From contig OV277861.1 of assembly GCA_922989275.2 (NCBI GenBank), positions 45,733,623 through 45,797,622 on the forward strand: a stretch of 64,000 nt of DNA, given 5' to 3'. The translations under genes and the position numbers were made by a program. Below the pieces are notes generated by a model. It made no database searches. It was given only the letters and a program-made list of their open reading frames with translations, and had not been told where the DNA came from. This stretch comes from Gari tellinella. Its lineage: Eukaryota; Mollusca; Bivalvia; Cardiida; Psammobiidae. How positions within the stretch are numbered: the first letter of the stretch is position 1; every line of letters begins with the position of its first letter. This document shows positions 63,329 to 64,000 of the stretch, one piece after another.

Positions 63329-63460
63329 GCTACCCGTGCACGGTGGATCCGTGCAGACCTAACTTATTATTGTGCCATAAGAGTGGACAGTCTCAATTTA
63401 CACAGTGGAAGGACACATGTTCTCTTATATGCAAGAATCTCATAGCGTAGATTTAGTACA

Positions 63461-63910
63461 GTAAAACCTCTATTACGACCACTAAATTAAAAGCTAATTT
63501 ATAGTGTAAAAGACAGGTGACAGCTTTAAGCAAGGTGATAGTAAAACAGAAAGCTCCTAAAGGAGCTTTCTGTTTTTCTATCACCTTGCTTTAACCCTTT
63601 GAACCCTAGTCCCGCATATAGGCATCCTTTTCAAACAGTAAACAAGTGATAAGTGTGCTTTTTCTATGAAAACAGTGAGTACCCAGATCAGAGGTCTCCT
63701 TACGGAGCCCTCTGATCTTGGTCTTCACTGTTTGTCATAATGAAAAACATTGACAAAAACAACCCTTAAAAGTCTGAAATGGACTAGACTAAAATGGGAA
63801 CTGGGATTGTCAATTTGAAGATTTAGGGAGGAAAGAGTTAAGCAGTCACCTATCATAAACACCTTATAGTTAACACAATTTAGTGGTCCTAGGAGGGAGG
63901 TTTACCGTAA
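63461..63910. mobile_element. Family F MITE in the 3' UTR, split by family C
   Basis: CAGTAAAACCTCTATTACG left; core AAAGCTCCTAAAGGAGCTTT; interrupted at GCTTTAA; resumes GCAGTCACCTATCAT and ends GGTTTACCGTAA. Confidence 0.82.
63591..63841. mobile_element. Family C MITE nested in family F with clear TTAA duplication
   Basis: TTAACCCTTTGAACCCTAG to GGAGGAAAGAGTTAA. The F copy at 48245 has one TTAA at the same place, so TTAA was duplicated on insertion, as in piggyBac-type transposition. Confidence 0.9.
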
Positions 63911-63939
63911 TTGTATGTTCTGTCACAGAGCAGTTTTTA

Positions 63940-63945
63940 AATAAA
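63940..63945 (+). promoter_or_regulatory. Polyadenylation signal AATAAA
   Basis: Canonical hexamer about 610 bp after the stop codon, followed by a T-rich stretch (GTTTGTTTTAT). Confidence 0.5.
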
Positions 63946-64000
63946 CATTCAGTTTGTTTTATATGACTTTTGAGAGGAAAAGCATGAAGATATTTTCAGT

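Larger units (their letters stand above)
63329..63945 (+). other. Probable 3' UTR
   Basis: Starts after the TGA and runs to the AATAAA at 63940-63945. The middle is a family F MITE with a family C MITE inside it, so the mRNA would carry two strong hairpins. I see no earlier AATAAA after the stop. The poly(A) site would lie roughly 10-30 bases beyond the signal. Confidence 0.5.

Overview
This window is animal nuclear DNA, AT-rich and intron-heavy, with one spliced protein-coding gene spread over about 41 kb and embedded in small palindromic transposons. The organism is most likely a bivalve mollusc. The main clue is the long repeat that opens with AGCTCACCTG, closes with CAGGTGAGCGAT and carries an internal minisatellite; I recognise it as typical of mollusc genomes. 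I cannot name the species.

The gene is on the + strand and can be rebuilt from 13 coding exons between 22244 and 63328. Every exon junction has AG/GT borders and a matching phase. The joined coding sequence is 5,064 nt, giving 1,687 residues. In order the protein has: a Ser/Thr/Pro-rich, mucin-like N-terminal region of about 290 residues without a classical signal peptide; one transmembrane helix followed by a basic stop-transfer cluster; a low-complexity juxtamembrane region; three SH3 domains; an 866-residue basic, Ser/Pro-rich linker with many SH3-ligand motifs and seven [ST]-x-I-P motifs of the EB1-binding type; and a fourth SH3 domain at the C-terminus. The predicted protein is therefore a membrane-anchored, multi-SH3 adaptor with possible microtubule plus-end binding. 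I do not recognise an established family with this complete layout.

The transmembrane exon ends an array of six ~92-bp copies, five of them decoys. Each copy includes the splice-acceptor region. Only the last copy leads to the full-length protein; the others would end the protein just before or just after the membrane helix.

Layout. 1-22048: no supported coding exon; dense MITEs, a ~1.36-kb TA-flanked DNA transposon, three mollusc-type minisatellite repeats and a ~1.4-kb low-repeat stretch (19172-20617) upstream of the gene. 22049-63328: the gene. 63329-63945: probable 3' UTR with a nested MITE and an AATAAA signal.

Repeat families used below. A: TTAA-flanked, ends TTAACCCATTACCCCATA, about 250 bp, type-1 hairpin core (AAAGCAGG...GCAGAATG). 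B: hAT-like, ends CAGGGCTCCAGATAAG, about 195 bp. C: TTAA-flanked, type-2 core (AAACAGTG...GATCAGAGGGC). D and N: TTAA-flanked, type-2 core variant (AAACAGTTTGGATCC). E: mollusc minisatellite repeat. F: TA-flanked, CAGTAAAACCTCTCTATTACG ends without the last base, type-1 core. G: TA-flanked, CAGCGTTCCCTCTCTAC ends, type-2 core. H: TA-flanked, CAGTCGAACTTYGATATCT ends. K: type-1 core variant using TAATGCAG. L: ATGCCCC...GGGGCAT repeat.

The most unusual non-coding observation is that two hairpin cassettes are shared between transposon families with different ends and different target duplications. Their arms covary between copies, their apices are repeated insertion targets, and the B apex occurs in both orientations relative to its arms.
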